From an uncultured Armatimonadota bacterium (lineage in GTDB: Bacteria > Armatimonadota > Fimbriimonadia > Fimbriimonadales > Fimbriimonadaceae): 53,587 bases of DNA. The notes beneath the pieces were generated by a model. The model worked only from the letters and a program-made list of their open reading frames with translations, ran no database searches and was not told where the DNA came from. A program made the position numbers and the translations under genes. The stretch spans positions 1-53,587 of the forward strand of contig CAILEM010000102.1 of NCBI GenBank assembly GCA_903833215.1. Reading direction: 5' to 3'. Position 1 is the stretch's first letter, and each line of letters begins with the position of its first letter. Of the stretch, positions 25,747-36,831 are shown piece after piece.

Positions 25747-26604
25747 TCAGTAGGAAGTCGACCCAGCTGGATTCAACGGCGGTTGCCCTGGAAGTTCGTA
25801 CCGGGCGTCTTTGGCATTCCACTTCAACCCCTTCGCCTTGAGCCCTCGGAGAAACTTCTCGGTGACGTGCGAACTCCTGGGCCAATCTTCAAAGATCATG
25901 AGTTCAACTGGCGTAACCGTCCTCACCAAGAGAACCAATTGTTTGAGGACTTCCCATCTTGCGGCAACGGGTTGTGGCCCTCCAAAGCGCCTCATGAAGT
26001 CGTCAATCACCTTGCCTAAATCCGTTGTTGGCTCCTCTACACTTGCTCGCAGAACGCCTTTCGCCTCAAGATACGCCAACTGGCCCGAGACACGGTTGGG
26101 CTGATATGCACCCCCCAACCGACCATACACAAGCGGGACACCGTCCACTACTGCCAAATCGAAGGTTCGATTCGTGATCAAACCACTGGGTGACTTCTTT
26201 TTGAACTTGAACCCCTGATCACCGAATAGGAAAAGGAGAATTTGTATTAGCCGATCTTCGTTCGCGGACCACTCTTGCACTCTTGCGACTTCGCGAACAA
26301 CGGCGAGCGCTCTTTCCTTTCCTAGCGGAAGCAGAGCCATAGAAGCGCGCAATATCGCTAGCGGATCGCCGCCGCCAGGGCCCTCCGGAGCGTAAAACGA
26401 CCAATCAACTTGGCTATCAAAATGCCAAGGCGTGGCCGGGCCCAGACCATCAAATCTGACACTTGGGTCGGACGCCTGCCGGTTGACCCTGTCCCCTAAT
26501 CTATGAAGACCCTCTGCGGTCTTGTGATCATGCTTGCGAGGATTGCCCTCGTATAACTCATCCCTAAAGAATTCAGAATGGAAATTTACTTCCTCACACT
26601 CGAC
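25747..26604 (-). CDS. Unrecognised protein; open frame lacks a normal start
   Basis: I do not recognise this protein. The frame is open from after a stop at 26605-26607 to 25747 (286 codons). It reads as real protein throughout, for example EFFRDELYEGNPRKHDHKT and QVDWSFYAPEGPGGGDPLAI. The first NTG start usable in the upper part is CTG near 26445; a TTG (26352) and ATG (26340) come only after 85 apparently coding codons. So the gene either uses a rare start, has lost its 5' end by frameshift, or is a decaying remnant. The C-terminal half has helical blocks (VREVARVQEWSANEDRLIQ, EVLKQLVLLVRTVTPVELM). It lies 65 nt upstream of the HTH gene in the same direction, at the place a toxin would hold; that role is speculative. 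Confidence 0.5.
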   Translation of the reverse strand, partial: VECEEVNFHSEFFRDELYEGNPRKHDHKTAEGLHRLGDRVNRQASDPSVRFDGLGPATPWHFDSQVDWSFYAPEGPGGGDPLAILRASMALLPLGKERALAVVREVARVQEWSANEDRLIQILLFLFGDQGFKFKKKSPSGLITNRTFDLAVVDGVPLVYGRLGGAYQPNRVSGQLAYLEAKGVLRASVEEPTTDLGKVIDDFMRRFGGPQPVAARWEVLKQLVLLVRTVTPVELMIFEDWPRSSHVTEKFLRGLKAKGLKWNAKDARYELPGQPPLNPAGSTSY

Positions 26605-26637
26605 TCAGATTGATTCCTGACGGCGTCAGTGCCAAAT

Positions 26638-27261
26638 CTAGGGTAGCGATGAAGTAACGCCAGCGGGCAGAACCTGCTTCAGATATTCCTTGATATCAAA
26701 GAAATATGCGATGTCCTGTCGGAGTTCGAATGAGATCGACCCCGCATAGATCGTCCATCGTGATGTCCTGTCGCCTTGGACCCACACCACATTTTCAATT
26801 CTTCGAATGTCCTTGCCATTGAAATCGATGTGGATGAGGAATGGCGGGTCGACAATCACCTTCTCGTTTCGAACTCTCAGAACACAGTTCGTATATGAGT
26901 TCTTGTATTGAATCATTCCCATCACGACAGGCATCGCCATGAACGGCAAAAAGAACGGGATTACATCGTATTGGCGATCCTTTACCATAGTCACGAGCAC
27001 GAACAGCATTGGAATCAGGAACAAGCTGGGCAGAGCGATGCTCATCCAAACGATAAGCTTGGGGTTAGCACAGCTAAACCCAAATTCCCTGCGTTCGTGA
27101 CCTTCATCTTGCTGCATGGCTTGAGATAACTGACGACAGATATAATCCCCATGATGCAAACCGAGGCGTCCAATCAAATTTGGAAGGACGTACTGGCAGA
27201 ATGACCAGAGGACATGCTTTACAAGGTCAGTTGGAAGCGCATTGGAGTCCACTTGCCGCAT
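26638..27261 (-). CDS. Two-helix membrane protein, possible bacterial PH-like domain
   Basis: Unrecognised 207-residue protein. Two adjacent transmembrane helices (about residues 71-92 and 98-116) are followed by a beta-rich cytoplasmic-type segment, CVLRVRNEKVIVDPPFLIHIDFNGKDIRRIENVVWV, and SISFELRQDIAYFFDIKEYLKQ. That pattern is like bacterial PH-like membrane proteins. The ATG at 27261 overlaps the upstream small exported protein by 43 nt; ATG at 27120 is the alternative and would remove only a weakly coding-looking N-terminus. Neither has a good Shine-Dalgarno. Confidence 0.55.
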   Translation of the reverse strand: MRQVDSNALPTDLVKHVLWSFCQYVLPNLIGRLGLHHGDYICRQLSQAMQQDEGHERREFGFSCANPKLIVWMSIALPSLFLIPMLFVLVTMVKDRQYDVIPFFLPFMAMPVVMGMIQYKNSYTNCVLRVRNEKVIVDPPFLIHIDFNGKDIRRIENVVWVQGDRTSRWTIYAGSISFELRQDIAYFFDIKEYLKQVLPAGVTSSLP

Positions 27262-27605
27262 TTGGAACCAGCATAGGCAGAGACGATGGCGGTGCGATGT
27301 TTGTCGGTGACGGTCAAGCCATATCCTGTCCGGGTTCCGGTGCAGGGATTGATGGGCACGTGACCACCCATTTCTCGGGCGTAGTCGGCTAACACGGGAT
27401 TGTAAGATCCGGTTTCGATCGCGTGGGCTTGAACAGCAGTTGCGAGCGCTCGGGCGTTGGTATCGGCCAGATTACGCAATTCTAGAATCGCAACGGAGAC
27501 AGGTGCTACCTTGGATTTGGTTCCTTTGACTTGTCCTGTTGCCAGCAAACAGAGGCATGGCAAAACCACAATCATCGCACCTACTCCAGCTATTGAAACT
27601 CTCAT
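27219..27605 (-). CDS. Small exported protein, pseudopilin-like C-terminus
   Basis: A 128-residue secreted protein. The signal peptide is about residues 1-22 (MRVSIAGVGAMIVVLPCLCL). The body carries TNARALATAVQAHAIETGSYN...GGHVPINPCTGTRTGYGLTV, which resembles the helix-loop-strand layout of type IV pseudopilins (residue counter, then a small beta-sheet), but the usual processing motif GFTLIE is missing. Two C-terminal cysteines could pair. The start ATG at 27605 has a GAGGGAG Shine-Dalgarno five nt upstream. Function unknown; the resemblance is weak. Confidence 0.55.
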   Translation of the reverse strand: MRVSIAGVGAMIVVLPCLCLLATGQVKGTKSKVAPVSVAILELRNLADTNARALATAVQAHAIETGSYNPVLADYAREMGGHVPINPCTGTRTGYGLTVTDKHRTAIVSAYAGSKCGKWTPMRFQLTL

Positions 27606-27739
27606 ATTCACTCCCTCAGCTTTTTTGAAAACGCTGTTGCCTTTTGAGATTATCCATCGGATGGTGTTGAAAGTGCAATATAGATTTTATAAATCGATGG
27701 GTATGGACGAACCAGTTCGCACCGGAGGTCCTGGGGCGA

Positions 27740-27868
27740 TGCCCCCGAACGTATATGTCGCCCCGTTGGGGCTTGGATCGTTGGGTCGCCTTCGCCCAGG
27801 CTTGGCAGCCTGGGCTGATATAGGTCCGCCCCTCTGGGACTCCAATTTGGTGGGCTCCCGGTATCCGA
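27740..27868. repeat. Dispersed hairpin repeat cluster
   Basis: Several adjacent palindromes with no gene: TCGCCCCGTTGGGGC (27759-27773), GCCCAGGCTTGGCAGCCTGGGC (a 7-bp stem, 27795-27816 approximately) and a block ending TGGTGGGCTCCCGG. The style matches 25.1-25.3, 30.0-30.2 and 31.3-31.5 kb. The cluster runs to the 3' end of the next gene. Confidence 0.6.
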
Positions 27869-28369
27869 CTAGCCACCGCCGCGTCTCTGATCGTTCTTGC
27901 CTCGACCATCATCTCGTCGGTTCTTCAGGGGGCGGACGGCTTTGGACATGAAGTGGCCATCTTCGGATCGGATATTGACGGTCTGGGTGGTGTCGTTCCA
28001 ATCAACTTGCGATCCTAGAGCTTCACTGACAAAACGGAGAGGCACCATTATGCTGCCGCCGATGATTCGGGCTCTTCCATCGAGACGGACGGCTCGGTTG
28101 TCGACCATGGCGGAATGACCTTCTGCACGCATTGTCATGTGATGACTTCCCCGGTGTCCAGTGACCATACGCTGATCGCTGTCCCAATCGATCGTTGCGC
28201 CCATCTGCTCGAAGACGCCACGGATGGGTACGTATACCATTCCGCCGATCATCTGAGGCTGGGCATCGTTGAAGTTTGCCCTCTGACCGTCTAGCTCCAC
28301 TCGAATCCCTTGGGCTAAGCACAGGCAGGCAAATACGCTAGTGGAAAGGACGAGTGCCGCACGCGGCAT
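27869..28369 (-). CDS. Exported protein with copper-amine-oxidase N-terminal (stalk) repeats
   Basis: A 166-residue exported protein. The signal peptide spans residues 1-20 (ending CLCLAQG). Two copper amine oxidase N-domain-like motifs follow: MIGGMVYVPIRGVFEQMGATIDWD and IIGGSIMVPLRFVSEALGSQVDWN. This domain is a cell-wall or surface binding stalk in many secreted proteins. The last 25 residues are basic and glycine-rich and run into repeat DNA (ending RRDDGRGKNDQRRGGG), so the true C-terminus may have been extended by a repeat insertion. ATG at 28369 was chosen because the signal peptide begins there; an upstream start at 28438 adds 23 unlikely residues. Confidence 0.75.
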   Translation of the reverse strand: MPRAALVLSTSVFACLCLAQGIRVELDGQRANFNDAQPQMIGGMVYVPIRGVFEQMGATIDWDSDQRMVTGHRGSHHMTMRAEGHSAMVDNRAVRLDGRARIIGGSIMVPLRFVSEALGSQVDWNDTTQTVNIRSEDGHFMSKAVRPLKNRRDDGRGKNDQRRGGG

Positions 28370-28448
28370 AAGGCTTCTATAGTTCACGCCTCTTCCGACG
28401 ACGTAGAGCCCAATATGATCCGGATTCGCCAATAACAAAGATCAATCG

Positions 28449-29555
28449 TCAGCGCTTGCGCTTCAAAAACCAAGGATCGCAATCGTATCGGTCGGTGACC
28501 GTACCGTGAGCGTGATTGACGGTGATGACGACAAAGGAAAGGTCGCCGTCTTTGGTCAACGTGGGTTCCCCGACTGCTGCCGACGTGCCCGCACCCACGA
28601 CCAATTCGCGTTCGACCCAGCTATCCCAATCGCCCGTGTGCGCCTGTCGGTACCGGAATATGCCAAGCTTGCCGTCCTGTGGATTGGAGGCAGTAAGGTA
28701 GAGCCACCATTGCCCTTTCTCGCGGAAGAGATGGGGTTGCTGCTCGTCGGCTTTCGAGTTGATCGATGAAACAGGGCGCGGATCAGCCCAGGCGATTCCT
28801 GCATCGGGGCTTGTCGAGTAGAAGATATCGTGTTGGCCAAGACCGGGCCGTTCGTCGCTATCCCAAAACAGGACCAACTCTTTTGGGTGCTTGGGATCGG
28901 GACACTCGAGGTGAGGGTTGTCGGCGTGATACTTGGCGTTAATATTGTCGGGCAACATGATTCCCTTCTCATCACCTTCCAGGTCCTGGCCAACGATCCG
29001 CATCATCTTGATCTTCACGCCAGACTTCAAGTCGCCGGTGTACACCGCATAGTCGAAGGAATTGGATCGACCTGACTTCCCGAACCCGGCCATGCCACCA
29101 AAGTTGCCAAACTTCCCCTTCAGCTTGGTGAGTCGCCACGGACCGAACGGCTTATCTCGTCCGGTGCGCGTACTCACAACGATGTCGCTGTGAATCCAGG
29201 GATGACCAGTATTGAGAGGATTCGAGAAGTCTTGTCCGATGTCTGGCCCACGTTGATAGCGCCAAACTTCGCGCATATCCGGTTTCGAAAGCACGAATGA
29301 GAACAGGTCGCACTGAAAGTAGTCGGAATAAAGCGATAGCCCATCGCGAGAGACGCAAACCCCGTCTTCCCACGCCAGCGAAGCCATCGGTTGCCGTGTC
29401 GGTGCCTCGTATTGCGATTTGAGGGCACAGACCGGAATCTGGGTCCGCTTGACCTCATCCCACCCCGTCGCCGCCGACGGTGTCGGTCCACCTTGGCAAC
29501 CGGCGAGGCCGATTCCGATGAGGCCGATCAGGTGAAGAATGCAGATATCGTTCAT
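28449..29555 (-). CDS. Lipoprotein with beta-propeller-like body
   Basis: A 368-residue lipoprotein. The N-terminal signal ends in a lipobox (GIGLAGC, Cys about residue 20), so it is lipidated. The body has repeated strand-turn blocks with paired Trp and Asp-box-like segments (DSDERPGLGQHDIFYSTSPDAGIAWAD, REKGQWWLYLTASNPQDGKLGIFRYR) typical of a five- or six-bladed sialidase/glycosidase-like propeller. No catalytic site was identified. The ATG at 29555 fits the lipoprotein signal. Followed on its 5' side by a long non-coding, hairpin-rich stretch. Confidence 0.7.
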   Translation of the reverse strand: MNDICILHLIGLIGIGLAGCQGGPTPSAATGWDEVKRTQIPVCALKSQYEAPTRQPMASLAWEDGVCVSRDGLSLYSDYFQCDLFSFVLSKPDMREVWRYQRGPDIGQDFSNPLNTGHPWIHSDIVVSTRTGRDKPFGPWRLTKLKGKFGNFGGMAGFGKSGRSNSFDYAVYTGDLKSGVKIKMMRIVGQDLEGDEKGIMLPDNINAKYHADNPHLECPDPKHPKELVLFWDSDERPGLGQHDIFYSTSPDAGIAWADPRPVSSINSKADEQQPHLFREKGQWWLYLTASNPQDGKLGIFRYRQAHTGDWDSWVERELVVGAGTSAAVGEPTLTKDGDLSFVVITVNHAHGTVTDRYDCDPWFLKRKR

Positions 29556-29769
29556 CTTGGTGCCACCACTAAGACGAAAACAGATCACGAAGTTCACGCG
29601 AAGAGATGGCTCTAGCCTCTAAGACGTCTTCCAAACCGTGGTCTGACGTCGGATGCACGTCCCTTGGTTTCGTCCACCTTCAAACTCACCCTACGAACAG
29701 CCCACGTCTTGTTCGTTCGCTTAGTTCTAGTCGGAGTCTGGTATGGTCGCTCTCACCGCTTGGTGCTGT

Positions 29770-29909
29770 CTCTCCTCCACGTCCCGAACCGTCGCTTAAT
29801 CGTTCGTCATCGCTGGGCGCGCGCCAAACTCGGCCCTTCGGCCTCAAACAGTGGCGCGCTGACTGCCCAGCGACGAGCGAACGGCGACGGTTATGGACGT
29901 TGAGGAGAG
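29770..29909. repeat. 140-nt imperfect palindrome (large hairpin)
   Basis: The left arm begins CTCTCCTCCACGTCCCGAAC (29770) and the right arm ends TATGGACGTTGAGGAGAG (29909). The arms pair imperfectly over about 56 nt, including CATCGCTGGGCGCGC with the right-arm GCGC...CCCAGCGACG. The tip contains GGCCCTTCGGCC-like sequence. It lies in the 646-bp gap 29556-30201, which has no gene I can support. It could be a MITE-like element or a structured RNA. The arms do not extend outward into clear flanking duplications. Confidence 0.7.
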
Positions 29910-29984
29910 ACGAGTTGAACTTTCCCTTTCCGGACCCTGCGGGCGATCCTTTTCCGGGTGCTGAAATATCCTGCCGATCCATCC

Positions 29985-30195
29985 GAAAGCACCAACGGTG
30001 CGCCCAATTATAGCGAAGGGTGCAACCCTGGAAACCTCAGTGGCACCAACCCTGAGCCCTGTCAGGGCGACCAATCTGGTCGGTGGGCCTAGCCCGCCGA
30101 CTCTTCCAGGACGCCAAAATTCCAAATTTGGGACACCCTGTTGCGCTCATCACTCCAGGTTGTTCTAGCCTCCAGGCTCCACTTCGCTTCGGCTG
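29985..30195. repeat. Dispersed repeat cluster upstream of the acyltransferase
   Basis: Contains GCACCAACGGTGC (29991-30003), GGTGCAACCCTGG, ACCAACCCTGAGCCCTGTC, CAGGGCGACCAATC and CTCCAGGCTCC...GGCTGGAG-type inverted blocks. These match repeats at 25.2, 27.8 and 31.4 kb in style and share the ACCAACGGTG core with 31.38-31.46 kb. Confidence 0.6.
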
Positions 30196-30201
30196 GAGGC
30201 A

Positions 30202-31245
30202 TCAATTGGCTGCAGCTGTGCGTACCTTTGGCTTTTTGCCTTGGTTGAGGATTGGGCTCTCGACGAGGTACCACATGGCGGCGGAATAAGCGACAGTTAG
30301 GATGAAGCCCAGGATGCCGTTGTTCTTCGGCACGAGGTACAGCGCGGTTAGGTGGAATAAGTAGAACGAATAGCTGATTCGGCCCAGAAAGACCAACGGC
30401 TTGGAGCTGTATCCCTTTCGACCGATGCCAATTAACGCTAGGCCGAACATTCCGGTGGCGATCATCAGAGTCGCTTCCATCAACGTGGTGCTGCCGATTC
30501 GATTGCCGTTTGCAGGAAGGAACCCGAGGCTGTTAAGTGCGATGGCGGAGACAAGGCCGCAGCCGAGCAAGATCCATCCGCCTCGAACTAGCTTCTTTTT
30601 GGCAATGGGATCCGATTTGAGTTGCGTCTGGATTTGCGGCCACAGAATCGCGATCAGTGCTCCTGAAGCAAGGGTGTCCATGCGGAATGGCAGCAGCATG
30701 TAGATCGAATAGCCGTTCTTCATCAAGGGCGTGAAGATGAACCGCAACACCGGCGCTGCAACCAGAAGGACGATGGCTAGCTGCATCAGGTGCTTTCGAC
30801 TCAGGAAGAACACGGCAAGGGGCCAAAGCAGATAGAACTGCTCCTCGACCGCCAACGACCACAGCGGCAAGGTCTTCAGGTACGGCAGATCGAGCGGAAT
30901 GAGGAAGTTCATCCCGCCGATGTACAGGTACCAGTAGTGCAGGAATCCGGTGCCGAAGATCACCGCGGTTACGACAAGCACGACCAGATACGCCGGGGCG
31001 ATTCGCCGGACACGACGGGCATAGAACCGACCAATGTAGTTCCCAAAGGGTCGATCCTTCTCGTTAAGTAGGATTCCCGTGATCAGGAATCCCGACAAGA
31101 CGAAGAACAGGTCGACACCCATCCAAAACAGATTCGCCTTGAAGGCATGAAACACGAACACCATCAAGATCGCGATGCCGCGTAAGCCATCAAGCTGGGC
31201 GATATGCGGACGGGCTTGCGGCGTCGGTTCGGGCGAGGTAGACAT
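30202..31245 (-). CDS. Acyltransferase-3 family membrane protein
   Basis: A 347-residue integral membrane O-acyltransferase (OafA/YrhL-like) with about ten TM helices. The family start LDGLRGIAILMVFVFHAF carries the conserved His at the end of TM1, followed by DLFFVLSGFLITGILL, RFYARRVRRIAPAY and a WSLAVEEQFYLLWPL motif. It transfers acyl groups to cell-surface sugars or lipids. ATG at 31245 gives the usual short cytoplasmic N-terminus; an upstream start would add an unlikely 35 residues. Stands alone between two repeat clusters. Confidence 0.88.
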   Translation of the reverse strand: MSTSPEPTPQARPHIAQLDGLRGIAILMVFVFHAFKANLFWMGVDLFFVLSGFLITGILLNEKDRPFGNYIGRFYARRVRRIAPAYLVVLVVTAVIFGTGFLHYWYLYIGGMNFLIPLDLPYLKTLPLWSLAVEEQFYLLWPLAVFFLSRKHLMQLAIVLLVAAPVLRFIFTPLMKNGYSIYMLLPFRMDTLASGALIAILWPQIQTQLKSDPIAKKKLVRGGWILLGCGLVSAIALNSLGFLPANGNRIGSTTLMEATLMIATGMFGLALIGIGRKGYSSKPLVFLGRISYSFYLFHLTALYLVPKNNGILGFILTVAYSAAMWYLVESPILNQGKKPKVRTAAAN

Positions 31246-31374
31246 GGTCGTTGGGTTTGTGCCGAACCGAAAGATGAAGACAATCTGAGAAAGATTTGTC
31301 TCCGGACCGAATAGTACACAAATTTGCCCGACATGTGTGGACGGATTCACCGTTCAGGGGGCGGATGTTCGGCG

Positions 31375-31466
31375 AACACCAACGGTGTTCGGTCCGATAC
31401 CCAGGGATGCGCCCAAGAGGCGCTTCCCTGGGTATCGGACGTCGTTGCACAGTCAACGCCAACGGT
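31375..31466. repeat. REP-like palindromes, including a 16-bp perfect stem
   Basis: GAACACCAACGGTGTTC (31375-31391) is followed immediately by GTCCGATACCCAGGGA (31392-31407), which pairs perfectly with TCCCTGGGTATCGGAC (31425-31440) and has a GCGCC/GGCGC stem at the tip. Then CAACGCCAACGGTGTTG (31454-31470). The gap 31246-31677 has no gene. Confidence 0.8.
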
Positions 31467-31560
31467 GTTGCGTCTGGGAACGATCAAATAGATCGTAAGC
31501 GAGAACGCACCTTGACCCTATTAATGAAGTGACATCCCCAACGAGGAATTTTATAAGGTT

Positions 31561-31640
31561 GTCCCGACGGCGTCGGGACTGTTTGGATGGCTGACCCCTC
31601 ATCCTGCCCTTCTGCCCCTGAGACAGGGGAGAAGGAACCG
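31561..31640. repeat. Partial third copy of the 400-bp-spaced repeat
   Basis: GTCCCGACGGCGTCGGGAC (31561-31579, 8-bp perfect stem) is followed by TGGATGGCTGACCCCTCATC and CTTCTGCCCCTGAGACAGGG, matching the last 80 nt of the repeats at 22.1 and 22.5 kb. It sits 3' of meaB on the minus strand; the stem could help termination, though no T-run follows. Confidence 0.75.
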
Positions 31641-31677
31641 TTTCGACGGTTTCGCCCTTCCTATCCAAAGATTGATG

Positions 31678-32769
31678 TCACTCGAAGCGTATCGACTTGC
31701 TGCGTAAATCGGTCTGCACGATTCCAAGCAGATGGTTCGCGGCGCTTCGGGGGGTGGTTCTTAGTTCTCGGACGGCGTCGGCTAGCGACTCGGTGGCTTG
31801 CTTGATGTCTTCCCTTCGCAGCCAGGCGGCGAGGAGGGATTGATGGACGAGTTCTTCCATCCAGGTGACGGCTTGATTGCCACGTCGCCAGTCGAAGCGA
31901 CCGTTGGCTTTGTCTTCTTCGACGAACTGAGAAATGGATTCCCAAATCGTGTCGATCCCGGTGCGATCTTTGGCAGAGCAAAGCTGGACTTTGGCCCTGC
32001 GACCCATTGGGTCGGGGGGCAGGAGCATCAGAGCACGCTCAATCTGACCAGCGGCGACTTCGGCGCGTAGTCGATTATCCCCATCAGCCTTGGTCAAGCC
32101 AATGACATCGGCCATCTCCATGATGCCGCGTTTGATACCTTGAAGTTCATCCCCTGCTCCAGAGAGAGCCAGAAGCAGGAAGCAATCCACCATATTGCGG
32201 ACTTCGATCTCGCTTTGACCAACACCGACAGTTTCGATGAACACGACATCGAACCGCGCGGCTTCGCACATCTGAATCGCTTCGCGGGTCTGGTTGGCAA
32301 CGCCACCTAAGCGACAACCACTCGGCGAGGGGCGGATATAGGCGTTGGGATGAGCGCTCAGCTCCGCCATGCGGCTCTTGTCGCCAAGGATGCTGCCATG
32401 GGTCGACGGGCTCGACGGGTCGACAGTCAGCACGGCGAGCTTCTTCCCTTGCCCAACGATGTGCATTCCCAAGGCTTCGATTAGGGTGCTTTTGCCGACT
32501 CCTGGCGAACCAGTAATGCCTACGCGGACGGACAGCCCCGTCAACGGGAGGGCTCGATCCAACAATTCTGACGCCAAAACTTGATCAGATTCGCGTGCAC
32601 TTTCAACGAGGGTAATTGCCCGGCTTAATGCTCCTCGGTCGCCCTGTCGCAGGCGTGAGAAGATGTCGTCTACTGAGTCAACGCGCCTTCGTGCGGGCGG
32701 CCTCGTCGGGCCGAGGGGAGTTGTGAACCCCTCGGCCGACAAGATCGAAAGCGCGTCAGTCGACTCCAT
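31678..32769 (-). CDS. meaB: Methylmalonyl-CoA mutase GTPase chaperone MeaB/ArgK
   Basis: MeaB/ArgK-type G3E GTPase, 363 residues, which gates loading and repair of the B12 cofactor on methylmalonyl-CoA mutase. The P-loop is GSPGVGKS (87-94), then LAVLTVDPSSPSTHGSILGDKSRM (switch region), ETVGVGQSEIEV (Walker B/switch) and GLTKADGDN (base recognition). All motifs are intact. It starts 7 nt after mutB, at the end of the nine-gene operon. Confidence 0.95.
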   Translation of the reverse strand: MESTDALSILSAEGFTTPLGPTRPPARRRVDSVDDIFSRLRQGDRGALSRAITLVESARESDQVLASELLDRALPLTGLSVRVGITGSPGVGKSTLIEALGMHIVGQGKKLAVLTVDPSSPSTHGSILGDKSRMAELSAHPNAYIRPSPSGCRLGGVANQTREAIQMCEAARFDVVFIETVGVGQSEIEVRNMVDCFLLLALSGAGDELQGIKRGIMEMADVIGLTKADGDNRLRAEVAAGQIERALMLLPPDPMGRRAKVQLCSAKDRTGIDTIWESISQFVEEDKANGRFDWRRGNQAVTWMEELVHQSLLAAWLRREDIKQATESLADAVRELRTTPRSAANHLLGIVQTDLRSKSIRFE

Positions 32770-32776
32770 TGTCCTA

Positions 32777-34902
<2,126 letters not shown>

Positions 34903-34906
<4 letters not shown>

Positions 34907-36831
34907 TTCGCCTCCAGTGAATACGGCTGATCCAAGGGGAGCTCAGGGATGCCGAACTTCTCATGGAACTGCTGTAGTGTTTCGAGTTGATCGAGTCGAA
35001 TATGGATGAAGTCGACAACACCGGCGGCCTTCAAATCATCGATAACGTCGACAGGATTTCCGGCAACGATGACCGGGATATCTGTCTTAAGGGCTTGGGC
35101 AAACTCAAGGTACGCGGGGTCTTCGCTACAAAGCACCACCGTCGCGACTGGCTCCGCTTTTAGCAATTCTGCCAATTCGTCGGCATTCGTCACGACGGCT
35201 TCTCGCATGTCGTAACCGCCCGCACCCAAAAAGCCTTGGACGAACATGCTTCGTGCCCGTCGCATCTTCCGATCACCAAACTCAGCCAGCAGAATCGTAG
35301 GCGATTTGCCGCCCGTGGTCACAAATCGCTCAACCCTTAACCGGAGGTGCTCAAAGGGCCAGCTTGGCCGGAACGGGTCCAGCGCTGTGCTCGGAACCGG
35401 TTGGTCGATTAGGAAATCGTCCAACTCACCGACTGCCAGCTTGTCGAGCCCAATCGAAGGGATCAAAACCTGACGTGCAGAGGGCCGATTCTTCACGTCG
35501 CCTAGGCGATGCTCTTTTGGATTTGGGTAGACCGTGGTTCCCACAATTGTCCGCTTCCGTGAGCCAACTTGCTTAGACCGCTTCGCCTGGACCTTTCGAA
35601 TGAGGTCACCCACGAATCCGCTCTCCCAACTGGTAACGAAGCCACCTTGGGACTCAATCTGTTTGAACAATGCCCATGCCGTCTCGGCGTATTCATGGGT
35701 CAATTGCTCAACTGCATAACTACCGCCCAGAGGATCGACAACTTTGCCGACATAGGCTTCTTCAAGAAGCAGTGCTTCGGTGTTTCGGGTTAAGTGCTCG
35801 CTAAATTCATCCGGTGCGCCATAGCCTTGGTCGTATGCAGCGACGGATACGGAATCAACCCCACCGATCGTGGATGCCATGGCTTCAATCGTCGCTCGCA
35901 GCAAGTTGTTGAACGGATCGTACAACGTCTTGTTGGTGCTGGTCGTGATCGCATGCAGCTTCGGCCAAACCCCGTGAATTCCGAAGGCATCGAGGACGTT
36001 CTGAATGAGGAGCTTGATGGCCCTGAGCTTTGCGATCTCAAGGAAATAGTTGGTTCCCACTCCAAGTCGAAATTCCGCCCTTCGGACGAAGTCTTCAAGC
36101 TGAGTCCTGTCACAGCGCTCACTGGCAACTGTGAGATATTCGGTGAAGAGCCCGAGCGAGAATGCCAGCTCTTGGGCAAGGCTTGCCCCTGCCTTCTCAA
36201 TAATCGAACCACGGATCGTAACGGTATTGAACTGGGGGACGGCACCGAGAAGGTCCATCGTGGCGTTGAACTCACCTTTCCAATCGGAAAGGTCGCCTGA
36301 GGTCCAACCGGCACAGCGGTCCATGATCGGGTCGAACTCGACAGAGCCTTGAAGTGAAGCAGAATCCATTCCGCGCCGCTTGGCTTCGTTCGTGATCAAC
36401 CCGATCATGGGTCGCGTAAAGGGCCCGGCCAACCAGTGGATAGGTACGGAGTCAATCCAAATTCCTTCGGTGAAAGCGGCCATATCGGCAGCATTCTGGA
36501 TCGGAACACCCATGGGGTAGGTCAAGACCGATAGCTCGAACGCACCACGTTCCAAGCTTCGCATGGCGTGCCGATTGGCAGCACCAACATTCAGTTCCCG
36601 AATCTCCTCGCGGAAGGCGGGGCGCATGGCTGTGCGAACATGCCCGCGAACGACGCTTTCTGTTGTATTGGGGAGATTCTCAGATCGATAGAACGGACGG
36701 ATCTTAATCCCGTCCAAAGTTTCTGTTACCAGACGTTTGTCGAAATCCGCGCCTTTGAGGTCTTTCTGAACAACTTCGAGCCACTTGTCTGTGGATGTGG
36801 CTTCGAACTCTTCAAACAATCGCTCGCTCAT
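34903..36831 (-). CDS. mutA: Methylmalonyl-CoA mutase small subunit
   Basis: The non-catalytic partner subunit, 642 residues. The barrel part is recognisable ([32 protein letters not shown]) but the C-terminal domain lacks the DxHxxG cobalamin motif, as in the Propionibacterium small subunit. It supports dimer stability. It overlaps the epimerase gene by 4 nt at its start and mutB by 4 nt at its end. Confidence 0.95.

Noticed and set aside
29606-30013. 135-codon plus-strand frame
   Set aside because: Crosses the 140-nt palindrome and repeat DNA; composition is Ser/Arg/Pro-rich as expected of a translated repeat.
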